Shown here: in pieces, positions 13,553 through 14,109 of the stretch | Layout: each line of letters starts with the position of its first letter | How positions within the stretch are numbered: position 1 is the stretch's first letter | DNA from: Anaerolineales bacterium | GTDB taxonomy: Bacteria > Chloroflexota > Anaerolineae > Anaerolineales > Villigracilaceae | DNA length: 14,109 nucleotides | Assembly: GCA_016928525.1 (NCBI GenBank) | Contig: JAFGKO010000238.1 | Coordinates: 1-14,109, forward strand | Direction: 5' to 3' | Notes under the pieces: model-generated | Databases searched by the model: none | Told to the model about the DNA's origin: nothing | The model's input: only the letters and a program-made list of their open reading frames with translations | Position numbers and translations under genes: made by a program

Positions 13553-14109
13553 ATGAAACTTGCCATCACTGGAAAAGGTGGTGTCGGAAAGACGACCCTG
13601 ACCGCGCTGCTGGCGCAGGTCTATGCGGATCAAGGCCGGGACATCCTGGCTGTGGACGCGGACCCCAGCCCATGCCTGGCTGGCGCCTTGGGTTTCCCGG
13701 ATGAGCTACGCGCGAAACTGAGTCCCATCGCTGAAATGGACGCATTGATCGAAGAACGCACCGGAGCCAAGCCCGGAACTGTTGGCGGCTTCTTCACCCT
13801 CAACCCGCGCGTGGACGACCTCCCGGAACGTTTCAGCGTGGTGCATCGCGGTGTCCGTTTGCTGGAATCCGGTTCGGTGGACCTGGGCGGCTCCGGTTGC
13901 ATCTGTCCCGAATCGGCCATGTTGAAGACGCTTTTCACGCACCTGCTCTTCCGCAAGGACGATGTGCTGCTGTTAGACATGTACGCGGGTGTCGAGCACC
14001 TTGGCCGCGCCACGGTGGATTTTGTGGATGCCATGATCGTGGTGGTCGAGCCGACCCGCCGCAGTTTGGGTACAGCCGCGCAGATCAAGAAGCTGGCCAA
14101 TGATATTGG
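13553..14109 (+). CDS. cooC: CooC/AcsF-type nickel-insertion ATPase, partial (cut by window end)
   Basis: 185 codons are visible with no stop before the window edge; the family is usually about 250-270 residues. It is a MinD/ArsA-like P-loop ATPase that matures CODH (CooC) or ACS (AcsF) by nickel insertion. Visible motifs are the deviant Walker A GKGGVGKTT (7-15), the DADPS switch I region (about 35-39), the C116-X-C118 nickel-binding motif in GCICPE, and the DMYAGVEHLGR switch II region, where most relatives recalled have DMEAG or DTEAG. The CxC is the mark of this family. Its place at the end of the second operon, in the same window as CODH and ACS, shows that this operon serves CODH/ACS biogenesis. 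Choice between CooC and AcsF cannot be made from this fragment. Confidence 0.93.
   Translation, partial: MKLAITGKGGVGKTTLTALLAQVYADQGRDILAVDADPSPCLAGALGFPDELRAKLSPIAEMDALIEERTGAKPGTVGGFFTLNPRVDDLPERFSVVHRGVRLLESGSVDLGGSGCICPESAMLKTLFTHLLFRKDDVLLLDMYAGVEHLGRATVDFVDAMIVVVEPTRRSLGTAAQIKKLANDI

Noticed and set aside
1..14109. CRISPR array, tRNA, rRNA or insertion sequence
   Set aside because: No regularly spaced direct repeats, no tRNA cloverleaf pattern and no transposase were seen; the repeats found are short non-coding palindromes.

Overview
The window is a Wood-Ljungdahl (reductive acetyl-CoA) locus from an anaerobic bacterium. The genes encode the bacterial carbon monoxide dehydrogenase/acetyl-CoA synthase (CODH/ACS) core and the corrinoid iron-sulfur protein. 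Moderate GC, repeated AAGGAGG ribosome sites, some TTG starts, a secreted CAP-LysM protein with a Thr/Pro-rich linker, and a DUF3786 protein suggest an Anaerolineae-like Chloroflexota. That assignment is inference from gene style, not a phylogeny.

Left half, minus strand (reading from about 7937 down to 144): a small HMA-fold protein without CxxC, then CODH (cooS/acsA), ACS (acsB), a two-CBS-domain protein, and the small (acsD) and large (acsC) corrinoid protein subunits. Three of the junctions are 10-12 bases with a strong Shine-Dalgarno (SD) sequence in the gap or overlapping the upstream stop codon. The CBS gene breaks this pattern: it has a weak SD and a different palindromic element on each side. 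All six A-cluster ligands of ACS and the D-, B- and C-cluster ligands of CODH are present, so both enzymes should be active. The methyltransferase (acsE) and the rest of the methyl branch are not in the window. Bases 1-143 hold only palindromic repeats.

Middle (7853-9289): the divergent promoter region of the CODH operon, a membrane-anchored CAP-LysM protein on the plus strand, and the promoter of a second operon. Two almost identical CRP/FNR-type palindromes (TGTGA-RTAATA-TCAC) lie here. One is at about -42 of the CODH promoter, the usual activator position. The other lies just downstream of the predicted start site of the second operon, a repressor-like position.

Right half, plus strand (9290 to the edge): formate/nitrite-family channel, a stand-alone Lrp/AsnC RAM domain, DUF3786, an isochorismatase-family hydrolase, a thioredoxin-reductase-like flavoprotein lacking the redox cysteines, an RlmN/Cfr-like radical SAM enzyme, and a CooC/AcsF nickel-insertion ATPase cut by the window edge. 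The genes are closely packed (overlapping or 5-17 bases apart), so they are probably one transcript. CooC and the shared operator tie this operon to the CODH operon. The channel may supply formate or related anions to the pathway; the roles of the DUF3786, radical SAM, flavoprotein and hydrolase genes are unknown and are the most likely place for undescribed biology.
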